Assembly: GCA_965263325.1 (NCBI GenBank)
Contig: CBDHGY010000002.1
Span: forward strand, 992,001-1,056,000
Length of the DNA: 64,000 nt
DNA from: CBDHGY01 sp965263325
GTDB lineage: Bacteria > Pseudomonadota > Alphaproteobacteria > Caulobacterales > Hyphomonadaceae
Reading direction: 5' to 3'
The first letter of the stretch is position 1. Each line of letters starts with the position of its first letter. The notes under the pieces were generated by a model. It worked only from the letters and a program-made list of their open reading frames with translations. It did not search any database and was not told where the DNA came from. Shown here one piece after another: positions 26,909-34,453 of the stretch. The translations under genes were made by a program, and so were the position numbers.

Positions 26909-28261
26909 TTATTCCTTTTTTGCTTTTTTTGCCGATTGAGCCGCGCGAAACTTCGTGGCCCAATCTTCTATTTCAGATTGGCGCCCTCTTGCGACCGCGA
27001 GCGCATCTGAAGCGACGTCTTTTGTAACGACGCTGCCAGAACCAACAAACGCCCCCGCTCCAATTGTTACTGGGGCAACAAGTGCGCTGTTAGATCCAAT
27101 GAAAGCCCCATCTTCTATGCGTGTCTCATATTTGAAGAAGCCATCATAATTGCAAAAGATTGTACCGGCACCGATGTTTACATCTGCGCCAACATTACCG
27201 TCACCGAGATAAGACAAGTGGTTCGCTTTTGCGCCTTTACCCATCCGAGTTTTTTTCACCTCGACAAAATTACCAACTTTGTTGCTGCCTTCGAGAACCG
27301 CGCCAGGCCTCAGCCGCGCTTGAGGTCCGATGACGCAATCCGGCCCTACATGCGCGCCCTCCAAATGAGAGAAACCGCGAATGCGTGCGCCTCGCTCAAC
27401 TTTCACACCAGGCGCAAAGACGACGTTCGGCTCGATCTCAACATCCGCTGCAACTTCAGTATCGAAGCTGAGCCAAACACTCGAAGGATCGATCATTGTC
27501 ACGCCGCTCGCGAGCAATTCTCGGCGGCGTTTTGATTGAAACACGGCCTCAGCTTCGGCGAGCTCAATTTTGGAATTCACACCAAGCACATCAGATTCGT
27601 CGCAAAAAACTGCCTTGGCAGCTCCTCCGGCCTGACGCGCAAGATGAACAATGTCCGTCAAATAGTACTCGCCTTTGGCGTTGTCATTTGTCACCTTACC
27701 AAGGAGCTTAAACATGGTCTCGGCACTTGCTGCCATGACGCCGGAATTGCAGGTGTTAACCGCAAGTTGGTCGGGGGTCGCTTCCTTTGCTTCAACAATC
27801 GCCTCAAGATTACCACTCTGACCCACGATCAGGCGACCATACGCCCCCGCATCAACCGCCTCGAACCCCAACACGCCGACGCTGGCCCCTGCTTCGATTT
27901 CGCCAAACAGATCCTCGATCGCTTTCGCTGGAATCAAAGGCGTATCGCCATAAAGCACAACCAAATCGCCCGAAAATCCAGACATTGTTTCTTCGGCCGC
28001 TTGTACAGCATGGCCTGTGCCAAGCGGCGGATCTTGAACCGCAATTGCGTCTTCTCCGAGCTGGGAGACAATGTGTTCGCGAAGCGCATCTGACGTTTTG
28101 GAAACAACGACCACAATCTTCGTGCAACCTGATCGCTTGGCCAGATCAATTGACCAGTCAACCATAGCTCTGCCACCGACCTTGTGGAGAACTTTTGGCA
28201 GACTCGATTTCATCCGCGTGCCTTGACCGGCAGCCAAGATGATCGCCGCTCGATTGGTCAT
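26909..28261 (-). CDS. glmU: Bifunctional UDP-GlcNAc pyrophosphorylase / GlcN-1-P acetyltransferase
   Basis: A 450-residue two-domain enzyme that acetylates glucosamine 1-phosphate and then makes UDP-GlcNAc for peptidoglycan and lipopolysaccharide. The uridylyltransferase half starts with AAIILAAGQGTRMKSSLPKV and has QDPPLGTGHAV and VLYGDTPLI. From about residue 255 the left-handed beta-helix of hexapeptide repeats begins and includes KKTRMGKGAKANHLSYLGD, the acetyltransferase site. The ATG at 28261 is preferred to that at 28267 because GAGGAG is then 7 bases away rather than 1-2. Confidence 0.95.
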   Translation of the reverse strand: MTNRAAIILAAGQGTRMKSSLPKVLHKVGGRAMVDWSIDLAKRSGCTKIVVVVSKTSDALREHIVSQLGEDAIAVQDPPLGTGHAVQAAEETMSGFSGDLVVLYGDTPLIPAKAIEDLFGEIEAGASVGVLGFEAVDAGAYGRLIVGQSGNLEAIVEAKEATPDQLAVNTCNSGVMAASAETMFKLLGKVTNDNAKGEYYLTDIVHLARQAGGAAKAVFCDESDVLGVNSKIELAEAEAVFQSKRRRELLASGVTMIDPSSVWLSFDTEVAADVEIEPNVVFAPGVKVERGARIRGFSHLEGAHVGPDCVIGPQARLRPGAVLEGSNKVGNFVEVKKTRMGKGAKANHLSYLGDGNVGADVNIGAGTIFCNYDGFFKYETRIEDGAFIGSNSALVAPVTIGAGAFVGSGSVVTKDVASDALAVARGRQSEIEDWATKFRAAQSAKKAKKE

Positions 28262-28355
28262 AAACATGCTCCTCGCACTGCTCTTCGAATTGGCCTAAAC
28301 CAAGGTTTGAGTCGAAGCGAGGGGTTTTTTCCCTATAATTTTTCAGGAGATGGCG

Positions 28356-29036
28356 ATGGTCAAGTCACTCGACGGATGGACAATCGTTTTTGATTTGGAT
28401 GGAACACTGGTCGATACCGCGCCAGATCTTTTGAATGCGACCAATCATGTGCTGCGCAGGTCCGGCCGCGAGCAGATTACACTCACGCAAATTCGGGGGA
28501 TCATCGGATCCGGCGCAAAGGCAATGATGCGGGAAGGCTTCAAACTAACCGGTGATCCGGCAGATGAAGCTCAAATTGAGAGTCTTTGGGAACCGTTTAT
28601 CGCGCACTATAAGGCAAACATTACAGCGGAAAGCCGTTTGTTTCCCGGTTGTTATGACACGCTACTGGCGCTGGAAGATGCAGGCGCGACCCTTGCCGTG
28701 TGCACAAACAAAATAAAGAAGCTCGCTGATCAGGTGCTGGATGAACTTGCGATCGCTGACATATTTGAGGCTTGTTTTGGGGCAGACAGCGTGCCTCAGC
28801 GAAAACCTCACGGTGACCATATCCTGCTGACGATCGAGGCTGCTGGAGGTGATACCAAGAGAGCTATTATGATCGGTGACAGTCAAACAGACGAAAAGGC
28901 AGCCCAAAACGCAGGGCTGCCCTTCATTTTCGTACCGTTTGGTTACGGTCCAGGTACAAGCGACCTAATTCACGCAGCCGCTATTGTTGAAGACTACTCG
29001 ACTATGATTGCTGCTATTGAGCAGATCGCGCGTTAG
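28356..29036 (+). CDS. gph: HAD-family phosphoglycolate phosphatase
   Basis: A 226-residue HAD hydrolase. The nucleophile motif is VFDLDGTLVDTAPDL near the N-terminus, followed by a helical cap, the motif II Thr in VCTNK, motif III Lys in QRKPHGDH, and motif IV IMIGDSQTDEKAA. This layout is that of Gph, which removes 2-phosphoglycolate left by DNA repair or oxygenase side reactions; other small sugar phosphates are possible. The ATG at 28356 is chosen since AGGAG lies 6 bases before it; the ATG at 28350 touches the AGGAG. It diverges from glmU. Confidence 0.87.
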   Translation: MVKSLDGWTIVFDLDGTLVDTAPDLLNATNHVLRRSGREQITLTQIRGIIGSGAKAMMREGFKLTGDPADEAQIESLWEPFIAHYKANITAESRLFPGCYDTLLALEDAGATLAVCTNKIKKLADQVLDELAIADIFEACFGADSVPQRKPHGDHILLTIEAAGGDTKRAIMIGDSQTDEKAAQNAGLPFIFVPFGYGPGTSDLIHAAAIVEDYSTMIAAIEQIAR

Positions 29037-29287
29037 CCAATGCCCATAATGGCGTCGCTGCGATCAGCTGATGCAGGTCGGCGAATGCCATTTGCATCAT
29101 TGGGTTTGCGGCGGCGCGGCATGCCATTCACCATGTCACTGCGCACATCGCAGCGGGCTGAACGCATAGCGGCAACGAAGCCCGCATTCACCAGGTCGAC
29201 ATCGACGTCATAGCCGCGGCCTTCCCAATATTCTTTGATTTTTTGCTGTAAGCGCTTTGCACCGTCTTCGTCACAAAAGTCTTTCAT
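29033..29287 (-). CDS. Small basic conserved-looking protein, unknown
   Basis: An 84-residue protein from the ATG at 29287, which has GGAG about 9 bases upstream; the frame to 29380 is longer but unsupported. The first half looks folded (MKDFCDEDGAKRLQQKI, then a YW-EGRGYDVDVDL segment) and the second is Arg/Pro/Asn-rich and probably disordered (MPRRRKPNDANG). It contains two Cys. The stop overlaps the gph stop by 4 bases. A perfect TTAA-N7-TTAA box lies about 230 bases upstream. No family recognised. Confidence 0.6.
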   Translation of the reverse strand: MKDFCDEDGAKRLQQKIKEYWEGRGYDVDVDLVNAGFVAAMRSARCDVRSDMVNGMPRRRKPNDANGIRRPASADRSDAIMGIG

Positions 29288-29696
29288 TTTTATCTCTCCA
29301 GGCTCTCTTTTCTGAACGCGGCATGGCCCCGCGCCGGCCTGTCCTTCGGAAGCGCCAGCAATCTTTTTGTTGCCGGTCACAGGTAAGAGATGCGCAATGA
29401 ACGTGGTGCACGCAAGAGATTTCGAGAAGGATTCTCAAAAACGATTGAAGTCTGAACGCACATTCATAATGAACACACATTCATCTGGGCAACTGGACAT
29501 GAACAGACGCCCTTTAACGGATCATTAAGCACCAAAACCCCAGTGGTTGTCGTGTCCCGTACTCGCGTTACACGGTATTAGGCCCTAGGTTGAATGTGAA
29601 GACAATGAGGCAATTGCATGCATAACTGCATGGCTGCCATTCTCCCGGCCAAAGGAGAATCAACCGGCAATTTCTCTCAAACTGTTCTGAAAATCT
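29288..29696. other. Intergenic stretch with CtrA-type box and GANTC sites
   Basis: About 400 bases without a convincing gene. The side next to the 84-residue gene should hold its promoter. A perfect TTAA-N7-TTAA lies at 29514-29528, GATTC at 29430-29434 and GAATC at 29657-29661 (both GANTC, the CcrM methylation site of alphaproteobacteria). No tRNA or clear terminator is seen. Confidence 0.5.
29514..29528. promoter_or_regulatory. Candidate CtrA-binding box
   Basis: The sequence TTAACGGATCATTAA is an exact match to the full CtrA consensus TTAA-N7-TTAA. It lies in the intergenic region upstream of the 84-residue gene (start 29287). CtrA is the master cell-cycle regulator in Caulobacterales and relatives. 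A single match can occur by chance in a 64-kb window, so the call is tentative. Confidence 0.4.
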
Positions 29697-30869
29697 TCAA
29701 ATCATCGCGGCATTAGTGGGCAATCCGAGGATCATTCTACCCGTTAGCTCATAAGTCGTTCGAGCCGTCACAATATGCTGTGTGGCGGCATGCGCATCAC
29801 GGAATCGGCGCTGCAGCTCGTTTTCAAGAAACAACGCGGCTCCGCCACCAATGTCATAGGCGCTGCGGCAAATATCTGCTCCAGTGCGGGTCATATGCGT
29901 GCATGCGAGGCGTAAATCTGACCGGCGAGCGACCGGGACCTCAGATTCTGCGAGTGCGACGTCCCACGTGCGATTTATTTCATCAAAAAGATATGCGCGG
30001 GCAGAACGCCATTGCGCCTCGAGTTGGGCCACATCGGACTGCACAATTTGGCGTTCGGCGAGCGTCTTTTTCGACCCTTGAGAGCGCTTATTCTGCACAA
30101 GATCAATCAGAGCATCGAGCGCGCCTCGCGCATTGCCCAGCGCCACAGCGCACACACCAAGTGCAAGCAGGCCGAAAGCCGGAAACTTGTAGAGGGGCCC
30201 TTCGGCGACTGGCTTATCCACAGACAAAGCAACAGACCGCCCCATTGGAACGTAAATATCTTGGACCGCGATGTCCCCCGAGCCAGTACCTTTTAGCCCC
30301 GCAACGTGCCAGGTATCGATGAGTTCAGCCTCCTCCGCCGGAAAGACCATCATCCGGTTTTCTGGCGCGCCGTCCGGCCCAATACGCAGAGCATCGCCTT
30401 CTTCGATGAAGCATCCTCCGCAGAGCCAGTTGCAATTTGCGGAGCCGGAACCCCATTGCCAGCGGCCCGTAACACGATAGCCACCTCCATCAATTCGTGC
30501 TCGTCCCATAGGTGCGAACACACCGCCTGTAATAACGCCCGGATCGCCATATACTTCCTCTGCATGAGCACGCTCCATATATGCCGCGTTCAAGGCTGTC
30601 GTGCTTGCGATCATCGCGCACCAACCCGCACTCGCATTCGCCCGAGAGAGCACCTCAACTGTTTCAACCAGTTCCGTGGGTGTAAGCTCAAGACCGCCAA
30701 CATAGGAGGGCAACACCATTCGAAATATCCCACTGCGTGCCATTTTTTTGGCGAGGTCGGCAGGCAGTCTACGCGCATCTTCCATCTCATCTGCGCGCGC
30801 TCGGAGTTCAGCGTCCAGCAACTTTGCTGCCTCAAGCGTCGATGTGTGGGGATATGAATCAGCGCTCAT
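29697..30869 (-). CDS. Acyl-CoA dehydrogenase family flavoprotein (HsaA-like)
   Basis: A 390-residue protein of the acyl-CoA dehydrogenase fold. The start at 30869 forms an ATGA overlap with the upstream YjbR gene and has GGAGA before it. Segments such as LPADLAKKMARSGIFRMVLP, SAGWCAMIASTTAL, GYRVTGRWQWGSGS and LKGTGSGDIAVQDIYVP resemble the branch that includes flavin-dependent monooxygenases (HsaA, HpaB-like oxygenase components) rather than classic beta-oxidation dehydrogenases. A flavin reductase partner would be expected for a monooxygenase, but none is nearby. The substrate is unknown. Confidence 0.8.
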   Translation of the reverse strand: MSADSYPHTSTLEAAKLLDAELRARADEMEDARRLPADLAKKMARSGIFRMVLPSYVGGLELTPTELVETVEVLSRANASAGWCAMIASTTALNAAYMERAHAEEVYGDPGVITGGVFAPMGRARIDGGGYRVTGRWQWGSGSANCNWLCGGCFIEEGDALRIGPDGAPENRMMVFPAEEAELIDTWHVAGLKGTGSGDIAVQDIYVPMGRSVALSVDKPVAEGPLYKFPAFGLLALGVCAVALGNARGALDALIDLVQNKRSQGSKKTLAERQIVQSDVAQLEAQWRSARAYLFDEINRTWDVALAESEVPVARRSDLRLACTHMTRTGADICRSAYDIGGGAALFLENELQRRFRDAHAATQHIVTARTTYELTGRMILGLPTNAAMI

Positions 30870-31213
30870 AACTCGCTCTCCTTCAAAACTTTGGGGGGCG
30901 CGGCCCTGCGCCAAGACATTTTAATTGCTGACATCAGCGTCGCGTCGTCTGCCGCCGCCAATCGGATGGTCGTAGCACCTTTTTCACCCCATTTGTTCGG
31001 AACGGGAAAGAAAACACCGGGCTCTGCCAAACAAAGCAATTCTTGTTCTTCGAAACTTAAGAACACATTGGCTTCGGTTTCGCCTGATGGCATTGTCGCG
31101 AATATTTTCCCGCGCGGCGCATCAACGCGAAATCCTGATCTGTCAAAATGTGCTTTCTCCAAGGCGTAGGGCATAGACAACGCAAATTTACGAAAATCCG
31201 CAACTGTGCTCAT
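30866..31213 (-). CDS. MmcQ/YjbR family protein
   Basis: A 115-residue CyaY-like fold protein of the MmcQ/YjbR (DUF419) family. It opens VADFRKFALSMPYALEKAHFD, then has FRVDAPRGKIFATM and a closing GATTIRLAAADDATLMSAI. The family is often labelled DNA-binding on structural grounds, with no clear function. It overlaps the acyltransferase gene upstream by 4 bases and the acyl-CoA dehydrogenase-like gene downstream by 4 bases, so all three should be translated from one mRNA. Confidence 0.85.
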   Translation of the reverse strand: MSTVADFRKFALSMPYALEKAHFDRSGFRVDAPRGKIFATMPSGETEANVFLSFEEQELLCLAEPGVFFPVPNKWGEKGATTIRLAAADDATLMSAIKMSWRRAAPPKVLKESEL

Positions 31214-32100
31214 TGGAATACCTTGGGCTTTTTTGCTTGAAACTTTTGTCCGGCGACGCGGTAGCGCTCAGCCATATCTTCTCCAGCAAGACCGTATGTC
31301 TTATCCCGTAGAAAATTCATAAGCTCAGTGCGTTTTCCAGCGTCCTTCAAATCTTCCGGACGCAATGTCTCTCCAATTTCAACGAAGAGACTCTTTCCCA
31401 TCTTACGTTTAACCTCACGGAAAATAAGCGCGAGACGAAGCTCCGCCGACAAATGACTGGCAATCTGAAACAGCCGCGAGTTCTGCCCAGCAAAGAAGAT
31501 AGGCGTCACTGACGCGCCTGTTCGAGTGATGAGATTGGAGGTGAATGGCTTCCACTCGTCTTCTGCAACCGTTTTGTAAAACGGTGTGGGTGCTGTTGCG
31601 ACGCCGCCGCTCGGAAACACGATAACGCAGCCACCACCTTTTACGAGTTCCATGGCATCTTTTCGCATTTGCAAATTTGATGCGAGAGCTTCTTTCGTTT
31701 CGTTGAAATCAACTTTCAGCAAATAAGGCCGCGCCTCAGGAATTCCATCGAGAGCTGAATTGGTCAGAATTTTGAAATCTTCCTGTTCGCGCGCGAGAGA
31801 TACCAACCAGCAAATAACCAAGCCATCCAGCACACCAAAAGGGTGATTGGCGACAACGACAAGCGGGCCGGTGCGTGGAATACTCGCGAGCCTCGACGCA
31901 TTGAAATGCACATCAAGCTCTAGCAATCTGACCGCCGCAGTGAAGAAGGGCGTGTCATGTTTCAGCTCTTCTAAGTAGCGCTCATATAGCTTCTTTATTT
32001 TGGGCTGACCTGAAAGACGCTCAATCGCACGGACTACATTCCGCTTCAACGGATGCTCAAATGAAGACGCGTATGAAAGATCAGGTTTTTCCGAGTTCAT
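31210..32100 (-). CDS. PlsC-like 1-acylglycerol-3-phosphate / lysophospholipid acyltransferase family
   Basis: A 296-residue protein with the acyltransferase H-x4-5-D type motif in ANHPFGVLDG (near residue 88) and the downstream VFPSGGVATAPTPF segment where PlsC proteins keep their phosphate-binding EGTRS-like site. The first part, PLKRNVVRAIERLSGQ, is like the bacterial hemolysin-type acyltransferases (ornithine-lipid OlsA and relatives). It probably acylates a lysolipid at the inner membrane. It lies 16 bases behind an acyl-CoA dehydrogenase gene and overlaps yjbR by 4 bases. Confidence 0.8.
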   Translation of the reverse strand: MNSEKPDLSYASSFEHPLKRNVVRAIERLSGQPKIKKLYERYLEELKHDTPFFTAAVRLLELDVHFNASRLASIPRTGPLVVVANHPFGVLDGLVICWLVSLAREQEDFKILTNSALDGIPEARPYLLKVDFNETKEALASNLQMRKDAMELVKGGGCVIVFPSGGVATAPTPFYKTVAEDEWKPFTSNLITRTGASVTPIFFAGQNSRLFQIASHLSAELRLALIFREVKRKMGKSLFVEIGETLRPEDLKDAGKRTELMNFLRDKTYGLAGEDMAERYRVAGQKFQAKKPKVFQ

Positions 32101-32116
32101 CAGACCCTCAGAATAG

Positions 32117-33280
32117 TCAAAGTCGCAGTAGTTTGGCTAGATTATTCTTTTGCATATCTGAGGACCCACCGACAATCGGCATTCCCAACAAATCACGCAC
32201 ATGTCGCTCGATATCATACGCGTCCGACAAGCCGTAGGCACCTATCACTTGCTGACACGCTATACCGATTTCCACCCCGATATCGGCGCAAAACAATTTC
32301 GCCATCGCTGTCTCGGCGCTACAGGGAAGCCCCTGGGTCGCGAGCCATGCAGCGTGATACAACATATGTCGGCAGGCCTGTAATTTGGTGCGCGCACTGA
32401 CAAGTTTGTGCGCGATTGCCTGGTGCTTGGCGATAGGTTTACCAAATTGCTCGCGTTCCTGCGCATACTGCCAGGCTTCATCCAGCGCAGCGCGTGCAAC
32501 CCCGTAAGCAACAGCCGTAATTTCGATTTTCTCGACATCCAGCGCGCGCCCGGCAAGCACTTGCCAACCTTTGTTCCACATTTCCGGACCACCAACGATC
32601 GCGCTTTCGGGAAGCCGAACCTCATCAAAATAGACATCCATGGAGTGGGTGTATCGTAAATTCGAATGCTCCAATGGCTGCATTTTTATGCCGGCAGCGT
32701 TCGTGGGAATTAACACGAACGTGAGATTCCCATGTCGCTGGCCTCGTTCGCCCGAACGACACAGACAATATATGTAGTCTGACCAATCTGCGCCGGTACA
32801 CCAGCGCTTTGCGCCACTTATGACAAGTTCATTACCGTTTCTCTCGACCCTCGTCTCGACGCTCGGCAAATCTCCACCGACATTCGGTTCAGATAAACCA
32901 TAACAAAGAAACACCTCTCCCCTCGCGATTCGCGGAAGCAATTCTGCTTTCTGAGCGTCAGAGCCATTTTCGGAAATGTTTAGTCCACCATAAAACGCTG
33001 CATGAATGTAGGGGCCCGCCATGCTTGTTCCGCCCTGGCAAAGCTCATCGATAACTGCAGCGGCCGCATAAATGTCTTCGCCGCTACCGCCGTGTTCTTC
33101 AGGTATGGTCAACCCAATGAGCCCCATTTCCGCCAGCTCTTGAAACAGATTTCTGTCCCAGCTGGCTTGCCGGTCCCACTCTATTCGCTTTTCACGAGGA
33201 AGCTTCTCGGCAACCCAGCGCTGTAATTGGCGACGGATTTCGGAAATATGATCGGGCTCGGCAGCAAAAGAATAACTCAT
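32117..33280 (-). CDS. Acyl-CoA dehydrogenase
   Basis: A 387-residue FAD enzyme that introduces the trans-2 double bond into acyl-CoA. It has the standard three-domain layout: helical N-terminus, LCYGLSEPNVGGDLPSVET and GAKRWCTGADW in the beta-domain at about 125-165, and a C-terminal helical domain with AWQYAQEREQFGKPIAKHQAI. IGAYGLSDAYDIERHVRDL lies near the catalytic-base region. Its start is 26 bases downstream of metA. The chain-length preference is not evident. Confidence 0.9.
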   Translation of the reverse strand: MSYSFAAEPDHISEIRRQLQRWVAEKLPREKRIEWDRQASWDRNLFQELAEMGLIGLTIPEEHGGSGEDIYAAAAVIDELCQGGTSMAGPYIHAAFYGGLNISENGSDAQKAELLPRIARGEVFLCYGLSEPNVGGDLPSVETRVERNGNELVISGAKRWCTGADWSDYIYCLCRSGERGQRHGNLTFVLIPTNAAGIKMQPLEHSNLRYTHSMDVYFDEVRLPESAIVGGPEMWNKGWQVLAGRALDVEKIEITAVAYGVARAALDEAWQYAQEREQFGKPIAKHQAIAHKLVSARTKLQACRHMLYHAAWLATQGLPCSAETAMAKLFCADIGVEIGIACQQVIGAYGLSDAYDIERHVRDLLGMPIVGGSSDMQKNNLAKLLRL

Positions 33281-33306
33281 AATCGAGACTATTCCTCTGC
33301 TCTCAC

Positions 33307-34209
33307 CTAGAGGTCAAACGGTGCCGTTTGGTAAACCTGATTAATCCAGTTCCCAAACAAGAGATGAGCATGCGAGCGCCATCGATTTTGAGGCTCTGCA
33401 GACGGATCGTCGGCTGGAAAGTAATTATAGGGCAGCGCGATCGGCTTTCCGGCAGCGGTATCCCTTTCATACTCTTCTTTTAGCGAAAATGAGTCATACT
33501 CGATATGGTTGAACATATAGAGCGCGCGTGCGTCAGGATCGCTTACAAGACAAGGACCGGTCTCATCACTTTGCATCAGCAACTTCAGGCTTGACCGATC
33601 AGCGATGTCTCCCGCCCGCACCTCAGTCCACCGCGAGACAGGCACTTGAAAATCATCTGAAAACCCGGAAAGAAATGGCGACGTTGGAGCCAGGTTTTTG
33701 TGTCGGAATACGCCAAACGCTTTTTCGGGCAGTGTGTATTTTGGTACGCCGTGAAAATACCAAATCGCCGCCATTGCTCCCCAGCAAATGTTAAATGTGG
33801 AATGGACATGCGTTCGCGTCCAATCGAAAATCTCCGTAAGTTCCGCCCAATAAGTGACGTCCTCAAAAGGCAGCTTTTCGATTGGCGCGCCAGTGATAAG
33901 AAAACCATCAAATCTACGGTCGCGAATATCGCTCCACTTTTGATAGTAACTTAGCAGATGCTCTTCTGGTGTATTCTTAGACACGTGATCAGATATACGC
34001 ACGAGTGTGAGTTCGACTTGCAACGGGGACGCACCAATTAAACGCGCGAGCTGTGTTTCTGTCCGGCGCTTATTTGGCATCAAGTTTAGAAGTCCGATTT
34101 GCAAGGGACGGATATCCTGGCGGATGGCGTCGGTTTCCGTCATCACCGCCACACCTTCGCTCTCGAGCTCAGCACGCGCCGGAAGCGTATCGGGGATCTT
34201 GATCGGCAT
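33307..34209 (-). CDS. metAA: Homoserine O-acetyltransferase (MetA family, Glu111 type)
   Basis: A 300-residue MetA-family enzyme that activates homoserine for methionine synthesis. With the start at 34209 (MPIKIPDTLPAR, the family opening, with GGAGG 13 bases upstream) the residues fall on the standard numbers: nucleophile Cys142 in FNICWGA, His235 and Glu237 in FNHIEYDS. Residue 111 is Glu (GAPIEKL), the residue linked in family studies to acetyl-CoA use; succinyl-CoA enzymes such as E. coli MetA have Gly there. So acetylhomoserine is the predicted product. A SAM-II riboswitch precedes the gene, giving feedback control by S-adenosylmethionine. Confidence 0.92.
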   Translation of the reverse strand: MPIKIPDTLPARAELESEGVAVMTETDAIRQDIRPLQIGLLNLMPNKRRTETQLARLIGASPLQVELTLVRISDHVSKNTPEEHLLSYYQKWSDIRDRRFDGFLITGAPIEKLPFEDVTYWAELTEIFDWTRTHVHSTFNICWGAMAAIWYFHGVPKYTLPEKAFGVFRHKNLAPTSPFLSGFSDDFQVPVSRWTEVRAGDIADRSSLKLLMQSDETGPCLVSDPDARALYMFNHIEYDSFSLKEEYERDTAAGKPIALPYNYFPADDPSAEPQNRWRSHAHLLFGNWINQVYQTAPFDL

Positions 34210-34287
34210 GTGTGATCTGTAGCCTCCGTCAATCATTCTGTCGCGTGAACGAAGGCAGGCAGTGAAACCGAGACTGGAGACACCGCG

Positions 34288-34343
34288 CGGCCTTTTAGCG
34301 ACTTGTTTAACGTGGCTGCAAGCCGACCGGCCAAATCACCACA
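34288..34343 (-). ncRNA. SAM-II riboswitch upstream of metA
   Basis: Read on the minus strand, the aptamer starts GTGGTGATTTGGCC and continues through GCTTGCAGCCACGTTAAAC and AAGTCGCTAAAAGGCC, which matches the conserved SAM-II (metA element) sequence. The pairings fit: P1 GTGGT (34342-34338) with GCCAC (34316-34312); pseudoknot GGCC (34332-34329) with GGCC (34292-34289); CTTG (34322-34319) with CAAG (34305-34302). It ends about 80 bases before the metA start. The class binds S-adenosylmethionine and lowers metA expression when it is plentiful. Confidence 0.92.
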
Positions 34344-34453
34344 CTAATAGAATTAGCGCGCACCACTCAACAGCGCAAGTAGCCATTCATTGGAAAAATT
34401 CGACAGTGAGAAATTTTCGCCCAGAGGGATCAAGGATCCGGCGAAGTGAAAGT

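Noticed and set aside
26909..28093. Several plus-strand frames opposite glmU
   Set aside because: Antisense shadows of a well-supported essential gene; composition is Arg/His-rich and no domain appears.
28184..28393. 69-codon plus-strand frame before gph
   Set aside because: It overlaps the glmU 5' end and gph in other frames, and lacks support beyond being open.
29618..29716. 32-codon plus-strand frame (MHNCMAAILPAKGE...)
   Set aside because: It overlaps the 3' end of the HsaA-like gene, has only a weak AGG upstream, and no recognisable domain or signal.
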